DNA of 7,757 bases from Actinosomnolentus pattersoniae (SeqCode) (GTDB taxonomy: Bacteria; Actinomycetota; UBA4738). Positions 1 through 6,534 of the stretch are shown here, piece after piece. A model generated the notes under the pieces. That model ran no database searches, was not told where the DNA came from, and was given only the letters and a program-made list of their open reading frames with translations. The position numbers and the translations under genes were made by a program. The DNA is taken from positions 1 through 7,757 of the forward strand of contig JACDCJ010000087.1 in NCBI GenBank assembly GCA_013817655.1, written 5' to 3'. Each line of letters begins with the position of its first letter. Within the stretch, counting starts at the first letter, position 1.

Positions 1-2
1 TA

Positions 3-1163
3 TTCGACGGCCGCGCGGTCAAACGCCGGGCGGGCGTGCTGATCTCCGACGGCCGGATCCGATGGGTGGGTGCCCACGCGCGGGCGCCGCGGGAGGCGAG
101 ATCGGCACGGGAGGTCCGGGGAGCAGACCGGTGGCTCACGCCGGGGCTCATCGACTGCCACGTCCATCTTTGCTTCGACGGAGGTCCGGACTTCGTTGCC
201 GAGGCGCGTGTGAGCGAGCCCTATGCCGCGATCAAGTGCGTCGGCAACGCCGAGCGGCACCTCGCCGCGGGGGTCACCACGGTCCGAGATCTCGGGGGGC
301 TGGGCGCCGTCGTGTGTGAGGTTGCGCGGGCGATAGCGGACGGGCGCGTGCAGGGCCCTCGCGTGGTCGCCTCCGGGCAGGCCCTGACCATCAGCGGGGG
401 ACACGGGTGGAACTCGTTTGCCAGACAGGTCGACGGCCCGGACGGGGTTCGCCTGGCGGTCCGCGAGCAGATCCGCAGCGGCGCGCGCTCGATCAAGATC
501 GTCGCAACGGGCGGCGTGCTCACGCCCGGGGTCAGCTTCGACTTCACGGCGTTCACCAGGGAGGAGGTGGACGCTGCCGTCCATGAGGCGCACAAGTGGG
601 GCGTGCCGATCGCCGCCCACGCTATCGGCCGTACGGGCATCGACCACTGCGTGCGGGCCGGGATCGACTCGATCGAGCACGGGGCCCAGATCAGCGCCGC
701 GACCGCACGAGCGATGAAGGAGCGCGGGATCTTCCAGGTGCCCACGATCAGCGCGCTCCGGGGAATCGTGGACCACCCCGAGGACGTTCCCTCATACGCC
801 GTCGAAAAGGGCCTGCGGGTCCTGGAGTTCGCCAGGGACGCGTTCCGGCGGGTCATCAGGGCAGGCGCGCGGCACGCCTGCGGGACCGACGCCGGGACGC
901 CGCACAATCCGCACGGCGGCGTTCCCCTCGAGCTTGCGCGGATGGTGGAGTGGGGGCTTTCACCGCTCAAGGCGATGCAGTCCGCCACGTCGAACGCGGC
1001 GGAGCTCCTGCGCCTGCCCGACGTGGGCTCGGTAACGGTGGGGGGGGCCGCGGACCTGGTCCTGTTCGGCAGGGACCCACTCGAGGACATCTCGGCGGTG
1101 GCCGATCCCACCGCAGTCTTTCTGGGTGGGACCTTGGTCGCCGGGAGGGCACGTCCCTCCTGA
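3..1163 (+). CDS. Amidohydrolase family protein, imidazolonepropionase-like (5' truncated)
   Basis: Metal-dependent hydrolase of the amidohydrolase superfamily (TIM barrel), probably cytoplasmic and cleaving a C-N bond of a cyclic amide, dipeptide or related substrate; the substrate cannot be read from sequence. The frame is open to the left edge, and the first residues in the window (FDGRAV, then VLISDGRIRWVG) are the usual N-terminal beta-sandwich of the family, so the start lies just outside and perhaps 10-20 residues are missing. All expected metal and catalytic residues are present: HVH (His codons at 159 and 165), the lysine of SIKIVATGG (codon 495, the usual carboxylated lysine), His in AAHAIG (618), His in SIEHG (678) and Asp in CGTDAGTP (888). 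The C-terminal GGAADLVLFGRDPLED segment returns to the beta-sandwich. The frame stays intact through a run of eight G at 1040-1047. It is followed by a 94-nt gap before the next gene. Family assignment is firm; exact activity is unknown. Confidence 0.93.
   Translation, partial: FDGRAVKRRAGVLISDGRIRWVGAHARAPREARSAREVRGADRWLTPGLIDCHVHLCFDGGPDFVAEARVSEPYAAIKCVGNAERHLAAGVTTVRDLGGLGAVVCEVARAIADGRVQGPRVVASGQALTISGGHGWNSFARQVDGPDGVRLAVREQIRSGARSIKIVATGGVLTPGVSFDFTAFTREEVDAAVHEAHKWGVPIAAHAIGRTGIDHCVRAGIDSIEHGAQISAATARAMKERGIFQVPTISALRGIVDHPEDVPSYAVEKGLRVLEFARDAFRRVIRAGARHACGTDAGTPHNPHGGVPLELARMVEWGLSPLKAMQSATSNAAELLRLPDVGSVTVGGAADLVLFGRDPLEDISAVADPTAVFLGGTLVAGRARPS
1143..1161 (+). terminator. Small hairpin at the end of the amidohydrolase gene
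   Basis: GGAGGG (1144-1149) pairs perfectly with CCCTCC (1155-1160) across a 5-nt loop, with a possible extra G-T pair (1143/1161). The hairpin lies over the last codons and the first base of the stop. There is no T tract downstream, so it is only a weak candidate for transcription termination or 3'-end protection, and it may simply be coding sequence. Confidence 0.22.
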
Positions 1164-1245
1164 AGCGAGGGTCGATCCCGCGAACGGGCCGCATTCCCGC
1201 AGGCCAGGCGGTGTCAGAGCCACCCAATAGATTGTTCGGGAGCCC

Positions 1246-1253
1246 GAAGGGAG
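1246..1253 (+). promoter_or_regulatory. Ribosome binding site of the rmuC-like gene
   Basis: GAAGGGAG, a purine-rich Shine-Dalgarno sequence, ends 4 nt before the GTG at 1258 and supports that start. The inverted repeat TTCGGG (1235-1240) / CCCGAA (1243-1248) overlaps its 5' half and could partly mask it in the mRNA. TAGATT at 1228-1233 fits a TANNNT -10 box that would give a leader of about 18 nt, but I see no convincing -35. Confidence 0.6.
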
Positions 1254-1257
1254 CCCA

Positions 1258-2226
1258 GTGGAACCACTCGTAGTCATTCTGTGCCTGTGCGTCGTCGTCG
1301 CGGTCGGAGGCGTCTGGGCCGCCGTGTCCGCGATGCGGCGCGGGATGGACGCGCGCATGACGGCGGCGGCGGGGGACCTTCGCCGTCTGGCCGACGCTGC
1401 GGCCTGGCGAGACGACGGGACCCAGGACGTTCGCCGGGAGGTCAGCGCGTTCCGCGAGGCGCTCGACCGGATGCGAGTCCGAGAGGAGGAGCGTCGGGCG
1501 CGAGAAGACGATGGCTGGGCGGTGCTGCACCGTGTCGCGGCGGTCCTGTCCGGTGGCCAGCGGGCGGGGAAGGCGGGGGAGAACGTGCTTCGTGACGCGC
1601 TGGCCCATCTCCCCCCCTCGATGGTCGTGACGGACTTCAGGGTGAACGGTCAGGTGGTGGAGTTCGGCTTGGTGCTGCCCGACGGCCGGAGGTTGCCGAT
1701 CGACTCGAAGTGGCCCGCCGATGCTGAGCTGCAGGCCCTTTCCACCGCCGAAGGGGCTGAGCGAGACCGCCTGGTGGCCGTCGTCGAGCGGACCGTGGCC
1801 AGACGAGCACGAGAGGTTGCCGCCTACCGAGACCCGGCGGTCACCGCTCCGGTCGCGGTCGCTGCCGTTCCCGACGCCGCTTACGCAGTCCTGCGACGCG
1901 CCCACGCCGACGCCTACCGGCAGGGTGTCATCGTGATCCCCTACTCCATGGCGCTGCCCGTGCTGCTCTTCCTCCACAGCATCGTGGGCCGCTTCGGAAC
2001 GGCCGGCGACGTCCGCGCATGCCTGTCGGACATGGCCGCGGTGCTCGACGGCGTCGAGAGCACCCTCGAGAACAAGCTCGAGCGGGCGTGCACCATGCTC
2101 GGGAACGGTACCCAGGAGATCCGGGCCCATCTCGGCAAGGGAAGGACCGCCCTCAGCCGCGCCGGCGACGGACAGGTGACCGATGACGATGCGGGGCGGC
2201 CGCGGCTCACGAGCGTCGCCCCCTGA
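1258..2226 (+). CDS. RmuC-family DNA recombination-limiting protein (short form)
   Basis: 322 residues. Residues 3-24 form one hydrophobic segment (LVVILCLCVVVAVGG...), a likely membrane anchor. Residues 30-85 are charged and helical, probably a short coiled coil, and about 90-290 match the RmuC core. Visible core motifs are GKAGENVLRDAL (104-115), VEFGLVLPDG (134-143), IDSKWP (148-153), VPDAAY (204-209) and VIVIPYS (224-230). RmuC proteins are predicted PD-(D/E)XK-type nucleases that limit DNA rearrangement at inverted repeats in E. coli. D149-S-K151 would be the (D/E)xK half, and Glu135 stands where E. coli-type RmuC has Asp. At 322 residues it is clearly shorter than E. coli RmuC (about 475), mainly through a shorter coiled coil. 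The start is GTG with a good ribosome binding site. It lies 94 nt after the amidohydrolase and 25 nt before the next gene. The family call is good; nuclease activity is inference. Confidence 0.85.
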   Translation: MEPLVVILCLCVVVAVGGVWAAVSAMRRGMDARMTAAAGDLRRLADAAAWRDDGTQDVRREVSAFREALDRMRVREEERRAREDDGWAVLHRVAAVLSGGQRAGKAGENVLRDALAHLPPSMVVTDFRVNGQVVEFGLVLPDGRRLPIDSKWPADAELQALSTAEGAERDRLVAVVERTVARRAREVAAYRDPAVTAPVAVAAVPDAAYAVLRRAHADAYRQGVIVIPYSMALPVLLFLHSIVGRFGTAGDVRACLSDMAAVLDGVESTLENKLERACTMLGNGTQEIRAHLGKGRTALSRAGDGQVTDDDAGRPRLTSVAP

Positions 2227-2237
2227 CCCGCCTGCTC

Positions 2238-2243
2238 TATGCT
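2238..2243 (+). promoter_or_regulatory. Candidate -10 box for a leaderless mRNA
   Basis: TATGCT fits the actinobacterial TANNNT -10 consensus. It lies 8 nt before the ATG at 2252, so transcription would begin at or next to the start codon. No Shine-Dalgarno sequence is present between the rmuC-like stop and this ATG. No clear -35 is visible 16-18 nt upstream. Confidence 0.5.
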
Positions 2244-2251
2244 CCGATTCC

Positions 2252-2593
2252 ATGGATTTCTTCGAGGCTCTGGAGCGCCTCGGATTCCGGCTCGCCCAGG
2301 ACCGTCCCTCTCGCGGGTCGCAGGCATTCGTCTCGCAGCGGAACGCTTACCTCACCTACTGGATACACGTGTACGACGACGGGTCCGCGCTTTTCACCTG
2401 GGAGTTCGCGGTGACCGACTACCTGCTGCGGCTGGGGATCCAGCTCGGCTCGAGTGAGCGGCTGAACCTCTTCATGTTCCCCGTCGAGGACGATCGCGGC
2501 GTGCAGGAGGCCGGGTGGCTCGCCGGGGCCATGGACAGGGCGGACGCTCGTCTCCGAAGCGTCGACTTCACGAGCCCGGAGGCCATGGCGTAG
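2252..2593 (+). CDS. Unrecognised 113-residue protein
   Basis: I do not recognise this family with a known function. The start is ATG at 2252 (MDFFEALERLGF); an in-frame upstream ATG at 2183 would lie inside the rmuC-like gene and adds a low-complexity Arg/Gly/Pro stretch, so I reject it. The protein looks soluble, with no signal peptide or membrane segment, and is rich in aromatics: YLTYWIHVYDDG (33-44), ALFTWEFAVTDYLL (46-59). A second half with LGSSERLNLFMFPVEDDRG (65-83) and GWLAGAMDRAD (88-98) suggests a small alpha/beta fold with beta strands around 33-54 and helices at both ends. There are no cysteines and no obvious catalytic signature. Codon use and GC match the neighbours, and the third codon position is strongly G/C, which supports real coding. 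It is probably transcribed from its own leaderless promoter. Confidence 0.75.
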   Translation: MDFFEALERLGFRLAQDRPSRGSQAFVSQRNAYLTYWIHVYDDGSALFTWEFAVTDYLLRLGIQLGSSERLNLFMFPVEDDRGVQEAGWLAGAMDRADARLRSVDFTSPEAMA

Positions 2594-2656
2594 GAACGCG
2601 CTGCGCCGGTCACCGACGCCGGGCCAGCGCCCTTCTCCTGGCTGCCCGGAAGCCAT

Positions 2657-2662
2657 TAGGCT
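2657..2662 (+). promoter_or_regulatory. Candidate -10 box for a leaderless mRNA of the PIG-L gene
   Basis: TAGGCT fits TANNNT and lies 7 nt before the GTG at 2670 (4 nt before the alternative GTG at 2667). There is no Shine-Dalgarno sequence. TTCTCC at 2633-2638 is at 18-nt spacing but matches TTGACA only weakly. The spacing favours 2670 as the true start. Confidence 0.5.
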
Positions 2663-2669
2663 GGCTGTG

Positions 2670-3386
2670 GTGAACGTGAGTCGGGCGTTGGTGGTCTTCG
2701 CTCATCCGGACGACGCGGAGTTCGGAATCGCCGGCACGGTGGCGAAATGGACCGGGTCGGGAGCCGAGGTCGTCTACGTGAGCGTAACGGACGGATCGGC
2801 CGGATCCAACGAGGTGGGAGCCGATCGAGAGGAGCTTCGTACCGTCCGGGAGGCCGAGCAGCGTGAGGCGTGTAACGTCCTCGGCGTGCGCGAGTGTGTC
2901 TTCCTCGGGTGGCAGGACGGGAGCGTCGAGCCGAATATGGATCTGCGACGGGCGATCACCCGGGAGGCGCGCCGTGTTCGCCCCGACGTGCTCGTGTCCC
3001 CGGACCCCACCCGCATGTGGGACGAGGGTCGCGGATACGTGAACCATCCGGACCACCGAGCCGTCGGCGTCGCCTGCATGGCGGTCGTTAACCCCGACTC
3101 GCCGACCCGCCTGCAGTTCCCCGAGCTGCTCGGGGAGGGGCTCGAGCCCTTCGAGATCCCCAACCTGTGGATCCCGACGTACGAGGGAGAGGCAGATACG
3201 TTCGTCGACATCTCGGACACGATCGATACGAAGATCCGGGCCCTGCGATGCCACCGGAGCCAGGTCCAGGACCGACCTGTCGACCAGTGGCTGCGGGACC
3301 GGGCCGAGGAGCGAGGCGGTTCCCGGGGCATCCGCTATGCGGAAGCGTTCAAGACCTTCCGTCTGAAGGACGAGGAGACCGAGTGA
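2670..3386 (+). CDS. PIG-L / LmbE-family zinc-dependent deacetylase
   Basis: 238 residues from GTG 2670. A cytoplasmic zinc hydrolase of the family that includes MshB and Mca (mycothiol synthesis and conjugate cleavage), BshB and PIG-L; these remove an acetyl or acyl group from a glucosamine-type nitrogen. AHPDDAEF at residues 11-18 is the first metal motif: His12 and Asp15 as zinc ligands, Asp14 as probable general base. NHPDHRAVG at 125-133 is the second: His129 as third ligand and His126 at the place of the catalytic His144 of MshB. TDGSAGSN (40-47), FLGWQDG (78-84) and a C-terminal CHRSQV (194-199) are also typical. The length fits the family. MshB or Mca specificity cannot be claimed from sequence alone. 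GTG 2667 directly upstream is the alternative start. The stop overlaps the next gene's GTG (GTGA at 3383-3386), so the two genes are almost certainly co-translated. Confidence 0.93.
   Translation: MNVSRALVVFAHPDDAEFGIAGTVAKWTGSGAEVVYVSVTDGSAGSNEVGADREELRTVREAEQREACNVLGVRECVFLGWQDGSVEPNMDLRRAITREARRVRPDVLVSPDPTRMWDEGRGYVNHPDHRAVGVACMAVVNPDSPTRLQFPELLGEGLEPFEIPNLWIPTYEGEADTFVDISDTIDTKIRALRCHRSQVQDRPVDQWLRDRAEERGGSRGIRYAEAFKTFRLKDEETE
3372..3377 (+). promoter_or_regulatory. Ribosome binding site of the DUF5319 gene, inside the PIG-L gene
   Basis: GAGGAG lies 5 nt before the GTG at 3383, inside the last codons of the deacetylase gene. This decides the start and suggests translational coupling through the 4-nt GTGA overlap. 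Confidence 0.6.
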
Positions 3387-3955
3387 GCAACGAGGAAGAC
3401 CCGTTGGATGGCCCCGACCCGGACGATGAGGGCGCGGCTGGTGGGGATGATCCCGAGGGCCTCCCCCGCTCGCTGCCTCCCGACGAGCGCGAGAGCGTCG
3501 AGGCCGACCTCGTGGATCTCGAGGCCATGCGCGCCGTGTTTCAGACCCAGGGCGCCAAGGGGGTCGTGATCTCCTGCTCCGACTGCGGCGCCAACCACTA
3601 CTACGGATGGGAGCTCCTGAAGGAGAGCCTCGAGCACATGCTCGAGACGGGTGAGCCCCGCATGCACGAGCCGGCCTTCGAGCCACGCGAGGACGAGTAC
3701 GTCGTCTGGGACTACGGGAAGGGCTACGTCGACGCGCTCACCGACACCGGCCTGGAGGCCGGTGCCCGGCTCGACCTCACCTCTTGCGGCTGGTGTGAGG
3801 CCGGGGTCGAGCCGAACTTCGCGTTCTGCCCGCGATGCGGGCGTCCGCTCGCCGTGATGCGTATCTACCGGGAACTGCTCTCGCGCGGCATAGAAGAGCG
3901 CGAAGTGCGAACGCTCCTACTTCGCGCCGGCTTCGAGCCTTTCGGTTCGGGCTAA
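3383..3955 (+). CDS. DUF5319-family protein with an added C-terminal zinc-ribbon
   Basis: 190 residues. Residues 1-29 are acidic and probably disordered (Asp, Glu, Gly, Pro). Residues about 30-122 match the actinobacterial DUF5319 family as I remember it from Rv3412 of M. tuberculosis: LPPDERESVEADLVDL (31-46), GVVISCSDC (60-68), a His/Tyr segment (HYYGWELL, 72-79), HEPAFEPREDEY (95-106) and VVWDYGKGYVDA (107-118). Rv3412 is about 136 residues and stops near there. This protein continues with a treble-clef or zinc-ribbon-like C135xxC138-x10-C149xxC152, then a helical tail (RIYRELLSRGIEEREVRTLLLRAGF). C65xxC68 in the core may bind another metal. No function is known for DUF5319; the cysteine pairs suggest a zinc protein binding nucleic acid or protein, which is inference. 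It overlaps the deacetylase stop by 4 nt, and its own stop overlaps that of the convergent ligD by 4 nt. Confidence 0.9.
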   Translation: MSNEEDPLDGPDPDDEGAAGGDDPEGLPRSLPPDERESVEADLVDLEAMRAVFQTQGAKGVVISCSDCGANHYYGWELLKESLEHMLETGEPRMHEPAFEPREDEYVVWDYGKGYVDALTDTGLEAGARLDLTSCGWCEAGVEPNFAFCPRCGRPLAVMRIYRELLSRGIEEREVRTLLLRAGFEPFGSG

Positions 3956-3966
3956 CCCCGAGCCGG
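3942..3966. terminator. Candidate two-way terminator hairpin between convergent genes
   Basis: Bases 3942-3951 pair with 3957-3966 to make a 10-bp GC-rich stem with two G-T wobbles (3946/3962 and 3942/3966). The loop is CTAAC (3952-3956). The + gene's TAA (3953-3955) and the reverse TAG of ligD (3952-3954) both lie in that loop. There is no T tract on either side, so it is not a textbook intrinsic terminator. On the - strand the two wobbles become A-C mismatches, leaving a slightly weaker hairpin. Confidence 0.45.
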
Positions 3967-6528
3967 CTCGAGGATGCAGTCCTCCGGAAGCTTGTCCGGA
4001 CGGAGGCCCTTGAAAGACGGAGCGCGCAGCTTGCCGCCCGCGGTCACCTGCAGGTACTCCACCTCGCAGACGACCTCCGGTCGAGCCCATCGGGCGCCCT
4101 TGACCTTTCCTAGCTCGGGGTCGGGGATGGGCGGAGCGTCGACCTCAAGGGCGCGAAGCCGCTCGAGGACGTCGCGCAGCACCCGGTCCGCGAATCCCGT
4201 GCCGACCTGGCCGGTCCAGATCAGGTTGCCGTCCCGGACCACGCCGAGGAGCAGGGCGCCGAAGGCGTCGCTCCGCCCGCCCTGGCCCGGCGTCCATCCC
4301 AGGACCACGCAGTCCTGGCGCTTCAGGATCTTGATCTTCCGCCAGTCGTCCGAGCGCCGGCCGGGTAGGTAGCGGCTCCCCGCGTTCTTCGCGATGACGC
4401 CCTCGAGGCCATGGTGCTTCGCTGCAGCGTGAAAGGCGATACCGGACTCCTCGGACCAGTAGATGAGCCGGAGTCCGCGCCCTTCGGCGACGATTCCCAC
4501 CAGCAGGTCTCTCCGCTCCTCGAGAGAGCTCCCGGTAAGATCGAGCCCGTCCAACCAGAGCAGATCGAAAGCGACCAGCTCGACGGGAATCGACTTCTGG
4601 ATGCGCGCGATCTCGGCCGGCGAGGAGAGATTCATACGCTGTTGCAGGCGCTCGAAGGAGGTTCGCCCTTCCTCGTCCGTCGCGACGATCTCGCCGTCCA
4701 GGACCGCGTTGGTCGCGTGCACCCGGCGCCACATGGACCGCAGCTCCGGGTAGCTCGCCGACTGGTCCCGGCCGGTGCGGGAGACCAGCCGTACGTCCTC
4801 GCCATTCACGTACGCGAGAGTGCGCACGCCGTCGAACTTCGGCTCGAACCACCAGCCCGCGCGGTCGAATGGCTCGTACCCTCCGCTCGCGAGCATGGGC
4901 TGCCACGCCGGTGGGAGCGCGAGCGGCTCCTCCATGGACGCGCTGGCCATGAGGACGAGCCAGTCACGCTCGCGTCGCGTCTTGACCAGGTGGTACTCGC
5001 CGTGGTGTCGCGCGCCGCGCAAGCGAAAGGAGACCTTCTTGTCGGTCCATTCGAGTAGCTCGTAGGTCCCCCGGTCCCAGATGCGCACCACCCCGGCGCC
5101 GTAGTGGCCCTTCGGGATCTGCCCCTCGAAGGAGCCGTACTCCATCGGGTGGTCCTCGGTCTGCACCGCCAGGTGCCGTTCCCCCTTTACGAACGGGAGC
5201 CCCTTAGGGACGGCCCAGGAAACGAGGACACCCTCCCGCTCCAGGCGGAGGTCGTAGTGGAGGCGGGTCGCGTCGTGGCGCTGGATGACGAAGCTGTCGC
5301 CCCGCTCCGACGGCGGGCCGCCGGCGGGCTCAGGCGTGGCGTCGAAATCGCGCATCTTCAGGTAGCGGTCGAGGTTCGGATCCCGCGAGCGCGCGATCGC
5401 GTCCTCGCTCCTCGCCCTTCCAGCGCCGGCCGATGCCTTCGGCGCGGGCTTGGGCTTCGCCGGCCCGCCCTCCGCCTCTACCCGCCGCGACGCGGAGGGC
5501 TCCTCTGCGTCACTTCGGTCGATGCCGAGGCCGCCAAGGGCCCCGCTCGGGTCCTGAGGATCCTCGATCACGGGGCGGAACAGGTCCCCGGTCTCCTCCA
5601 GTCGCTTCCAGAGCGAACGAACCGTGAAGTCGCCGGCCCGGATCCGGCCGTCCTCGACCTCCTCCCATGTCACCGGCGTCGACACGGTGGCTCCGGGCTC
5701 GGGCCGGACGGAGTACACCGCGGCGATGTTCGCGCCGATCCGGTTCATGTTGTGGTCGATGAAGACCTTGCCGGCTCGCTTGCGGATCTCCCATTCCATC
5801 GTCACCCGTTGCGGGTCCACCTTCAGGATCAGCGCGCCGATCCTCCCCACCAGCTCGCGCACCACGTCGTGGGTGAAGCCCGGGGTGATCGGCACGTAGA
5901 TCTGCATGCCTGTCGCCCCCGAGGTCTTGGGATAGGCCGTGAGCCCCAGGCCCTCGCACGCGACGCGGACGTAGCCCGCGACGGCTAGCACCTCCTCGTA
6001 GCCGGCGGGTTCGAAGGGATCCAGATCGAAGAAGAGGTAGTCGGGCCACTCGATCGTGCCACATCGGGCGTGGAGCGGGTGGAACTCGATGCATCCGAGG
6101 TTCGCCATGAACAGCAGGCCGGCGGCCTCCTCCACGAGCAGGTAATCGATGACATCGTGCTTGGCGGGACCCCACCGGCCCTCGCCCGTCCCCACGCTCT
6201 CCACGGCGCATCGGGGCATCCACTCCGGCGTGTGGGACGGGGCCTGTTTCTCGTAGAAGAAGCTTCCCGTGACTCCGTTCGGCATCCGCTTCATCGTGAG
6301 GGGACGCCCGGCCAGATACGGAAGCAGCAGTGGGGCGACGTTGTAGTAGTAGGCGACCAGGTCGCCCTTCGTGTAGCCCTCCTCGGGCCAGAAGACCTTG
6401 TCGAGGTTGGAGAGCCTGAGCTCCCTCCCGTCCACCTCCATCCACCAGTGCTCGCCCCGGCGCTCGGCGGGCAGGGCGGTCGGAAACTCGACGGTGAAGG
6501 CGGGACCGGTGCGCGCGCGCCGAGGCAT
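3952..6528 (-). CDS. ligD: Multifunctional NHEJ DNA ligase D (polymerase-phosphoesterase-ligase)
   Basis: 858 residues; end-processing and sealing enzyme of bacterial NHEJ, partner of Ku. Domain order is POL (about 30-320), a Pro/Ala/Lys-rich linker (333-380), PE (about 385-530) and LIG with OB fold (about 540-855), the mycobacterial order; PaeLigD has PE-LIG-POL. POL is a primase-type polymerase: D168 and D170 in FFDLDP and D258 in FIDHNMN are the metal ligands, and H150 is the upstream conserved His. Motif II reads KTSGATGMQIYVP, with Gln209 where Pseudomonas LigD has His710. PE has H418, H424, D426, R428, H460 and Y464, matching the six residues needed in Pseudomonas LigD (H42, H48, D50, R52, H84, Y88). 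LIG has the nucleotidyl lysine K564 in EPKFDG, DGE (611-613), EGVIAK (709-714) and KIK (731-733). The ATG at 6528 has no ribosome binding site but a TANNNT box 6 nt upstream. It is about 100 residues longer than Mtb LigD (759), partly through the linker. Divergent from ku. Confidence 0.98.
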   Translation of the reverse strand: MPRRARTGPAFTVEFPTALPAERRGEHWWMEVDGRELRLSNLDKVFWPEEGYTKGDLVAYYYNVAPLLLPYLAGRPLTMKRMPNGVTGSFFYEKQAPSHTPEWMPRCAVESVGTGEGRWGPAKHDVIDYLLVEEAAGLLFMANLGCIEFHPLHARCGTIEWPDYLFFDLDPFEPAGYEEVLAVAGYVRVACEGLGLTAYPKTSGATGMQIYVPITPGFTHDVVRELVGRIGALILKVDPQRVTMEWEIRKRAGKVFIDHNMNRIGANIAAVYSVRPEPGATVSTPVTWEEVEDGRIRAGDFTVRSLWKRLEETGDLFRPVIEDPQDPSGALGGLGIDRSDAEEPSASRRVEAEGGPAKPKPAPKASAGAGRARSEDAIARSRDPNLDRYLKMRDFDATPEPAGGPPSERGDSFVIQRHDATRLHYDLRLEREGVLVSWAVPKGLPFVKGERHLAVQTEDHPMEYGSFEGQIPKGHYGAGVVRIWDRGTYELLEWTDKKVSFRLRGARHHGEYHLVKTRRERDWLVLMASASMEEPLALPPAWQPMLASGGYEPFDRAGWWFEPKFDGVRTLAYVNGEDVRLVSRTGRDQSASYPELRSMWRRVHATNAVLDGEIVATDEEGRTSFERLQQRMNLSSPAEIARIQKSIPVELVAFDLLWLDGLDLTGSSLEERRDLLVGIVAEGRGLRLIYWSEESGIAFHAAAKHHGLEGVIAKNAGSRYLPGRRSDDWRKIKILKRQDCVVLGWTPGQGGRSDAFGALLLGVVRDGNLIWTGQVGTGFADRVLRDVLERLRALEVDAPPIPDPELGKVKGARWARPEVVCEVEYLQVTAGGKLRAPSFKGLRPDKLPEDCILEPARG

Positions 6529-6534
6529 GCGGCC

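Noticed and set aside
1611..1617. Run of seven C inside the rmuC-like gene
   Set aside because: The frame is intact on both sides and such a tract is ordinary at this GC content.
2183..2251. Upstream in-frame ATG start for the 113-residue protein
   Set aside because: It would overlap the rmuC-like gene and add a low-complexity stretch. The ATG at 2252 has a TANNNT box at leaderless spacing.
967..2253. Long open frame on the - strand opposite the rmuC-like gene (428 codons)
   Set aside because: Arg/Gly/His/Pro-rich composition with no recognisable domain. The + strand has a clear RmuC family match over the same bases.
2594..2666. Possible terminator between the 113-residue protein and the PIG-L gene
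   Set aside because: The best stem (GCCAG 2623-2627 / CTGGC 2638-2642) has only 5 bp, a 10-nt loop and no T tract.
2667..2669. GTG at 2667 as the start of the PIG-L gene
   Set aside because: Only 4 nt from the -10 box. GTG 2670 gives the 7-nt spacing seen for the other leaderless starts. The difference is one residue and not certain.
2610..3686. Long - strand frame opposite the PIG-L and DUF5319 genes
   Set aside because: Shadow of two well-supported + strand genes; low-complexity Arg/Pro/Ser ends and no domain.
6509..6520. Alternating GTGCGCGCGCGC tract near the start of ligD, Z-DNA-like
   Set aside because: Short and in coding sequence for Arg/Ala residues; no further support for a structural role.
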